A stretch of DNA of 5,754 bases from an uncultured Lachnospiraceae bacterium. Its GTDB lineage: Bacteria > Bacillota > Clostridia > Lachnospirales > Anaerotignaceae. The translations under genes were made by a program, and so were the position numbers. Below are positions 4,922 through 5,754 of this stretch, one piece after another. The stretch's first letter is position 1. Each line of letters opens with the position of its first letter. A model generated the notes under the pieces. It was not told the DNA's origin and made no database searches. It worked only from the letters and a program-made list of their open reading frames with translations. The stretch covers positions 1 to 5,754 of the forward strand of contig CALWSX010000020.1 in assembly GCA_944384285.1 (NCBI GenBank), in the 5' to 3' direction.

Positions 4922-5754
4922 TAAACCGCCTGCTACTAAAGGCAATGTGCCGTTTTACACCTATACTAAATTACACTATTCTCAAACATAAATAATATTC
5001 TGCACTTTTAAATATCTGTTTTACACCTATACTAAATTACACTATTCTCAAACTAAAAATCAGGACTTAAACCTTCTTTAACTGTTTTACACCTATACTA
5101 AATTACACTATTCTCAAACTTCTTGTGTTAATTCGTATTTTTTCATATTGTTTTACACCTATACTAAATTACACTATTCTCAAACATATAAAACCTCCAA
5201 TAGTAGCAAACCATAGTTTTACACCTATACTAAATTACACTATTCTCAAACCACAAACATTGAGCCGCCTATACCATATATGTTTTACACCTATACTAAA
5301 TTACACTATTCTCAAACTTAAAAGACCAGTTAATTAGTCTTATAAGCGTTTTACACCTATACTAAATTACACTATTCTCAAACGCATGTAAATCAGCAGT
5401 TTTTATAGCAAATGTTTTACACCTATACTAAATTACACTATTCTCAAACTTTACCAAATTCTTCTTTCATTATCTTTTTGTTTTACACCTATACTAAATT
5501 ACACTATTCTCAAACATTACCGATAACTGTTTCAAACGCTGTTCCGTTTTACACCTATACTAAATTACACTATTCTCAAACTTAGAAACAACAATGTTAA
5601 AAATACCAAACGTTTTACACCTATACTAAATTACACTATTCTCAAACTACAAAACCGTCATCATCTGCTCTCATGCTGTTTTACACCTATACTAAATTAC
5701 ACTATTCTCAAACACCAGTGCATTTTAACTTCTGTTAAATCAAGTTTTACACCT

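Larger units (their letters stand above)
4820..5754 (-). CRISPR. CRISPR array, probable type II; continues past the right edge
   Basis: Twelve identical 36-bp repeats start at 4952 and every 66 bp after (5018, 5084, 5150, 5216, 5282, 5348, 5414, 5480, 5546, 5612, 5678). Two decayed repeats precede them (4820, 4886) and an 11-base partial begins at 5744. The plus-strand unit runs from GTTTTACACC to ATTCTCAAAC. All 14 visible spacers are exactly 30 bp and distinct. The 36/30 geometry, AT-rich repeat and GTTT...AAAC ends fit type II (Cas9) arrays; no cas genes or leader are in view. Minus-strand transcription is inferred: decayed repeats lie at the left, as at a leader-distal end; the minus-strand repeat starts GTTTGAGA, like type II crRNA-sense repeats; and spacers are G-rich on that strand. 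The plus-strand repeat also resembles the S. pyogenes repeat (about 22 of 36 against 21 of 36), so the strand is not settled. Confidence 0.97.

Noticed and set aside
4794..4995. Two overlapping ORFs of 64-65 codons with repeated YTKLHYSQT or ILNYTILK peptides
   Set aside because: They are translations of CRISPR repeats and spacers; the peptide periodicity simply reflects the 66-bp array period.
5125..5337. 70-codon ORF with repeated FTPILNYTILK
   Set aside because: Lies wholly inside the CRISPR array; no ribosome binding site and explained by repeats.
4830..5713. TATACT inside each repeat as a repeat-borne -10 promoter
   Set aside because: No TGn extension and no constant -35 can exist because it would fall in variable spacers; AT-rich repeats give such matches by chance.

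Overview
The window looks like chromosomal DNA of a low-GC anaerobic Bacillota (Clostridia-like). Intergenic DNA is very AT-rich, ribosome binding sites are strong AGGAGG-type sequences, two genes start with TTG, and the protein families are typical of Clostridia. The species cannot be named from this sequence.

Layout. (1) The left edge (1-66, minus strand) holds the first 22 codons of uppS, undecaprenyl diphosphate synthase. A 331-bp divergent spacer with an AT-only perfect inverted repeat separates it from a plus-strand pair (398-1502): an ECF-type vitamin transporter S component and a YbaK/EbsC-type aminoacyl-tRNA deacylase. (2) A strong bidirectional terminator (1508-1548) lies between that pair and a convergent minus-strand FMN nitroreductase (1542-2036, TTG start). 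(3) After a 407-bp AT-rich divergent spacer comes a two-gene methionine operon (2444-4693): metY (O-acetylhomoserine sulfhydrylase) and metA. The MetA protein has Glu at position 111, the residue linked to acetyl-CoA rather than succinyl-CoA use. The pair therefore converts homoserine to O-acetylhomoserine and then, with sulfide, to homocysteine. No S-box or T-box leader is visible. (4) A bidirectional terminator (4702-4757) ends the operon. (5) From 4820 to the right edge runs a CRISPR array with 36-bp repeats and 30-bp spacers (66-bp period). It has 12 identical repeats, two decayed repeats at the left end, one repeat cut by the window edge, and 14 visible spacers. A third, fossil-like repeat may lie at 4755-4790.

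The array geometry and the repeat ends indicate a type II (Cas9) system, but no cas gene, leader or certain tracrRNA lies in the window. Three observations suggest that crRNAs are read from the minus strand, with the leader beyond the right edge: repeats decay progressively toward the left; in the nearest decayed repeats the damage concentrates in what would be the crRNA-sense 3' part; and spacers carry about twice as many C as G on the plus strand. The most interesting material is in the array: its orientation, the decay gradient, the strand-biased spacers, one spacer that resembles a phage replication gene, and a tracrRNA-like arrangement at its left end. Genes 1-4693 are ordinary housekeeping and metabolic genes.
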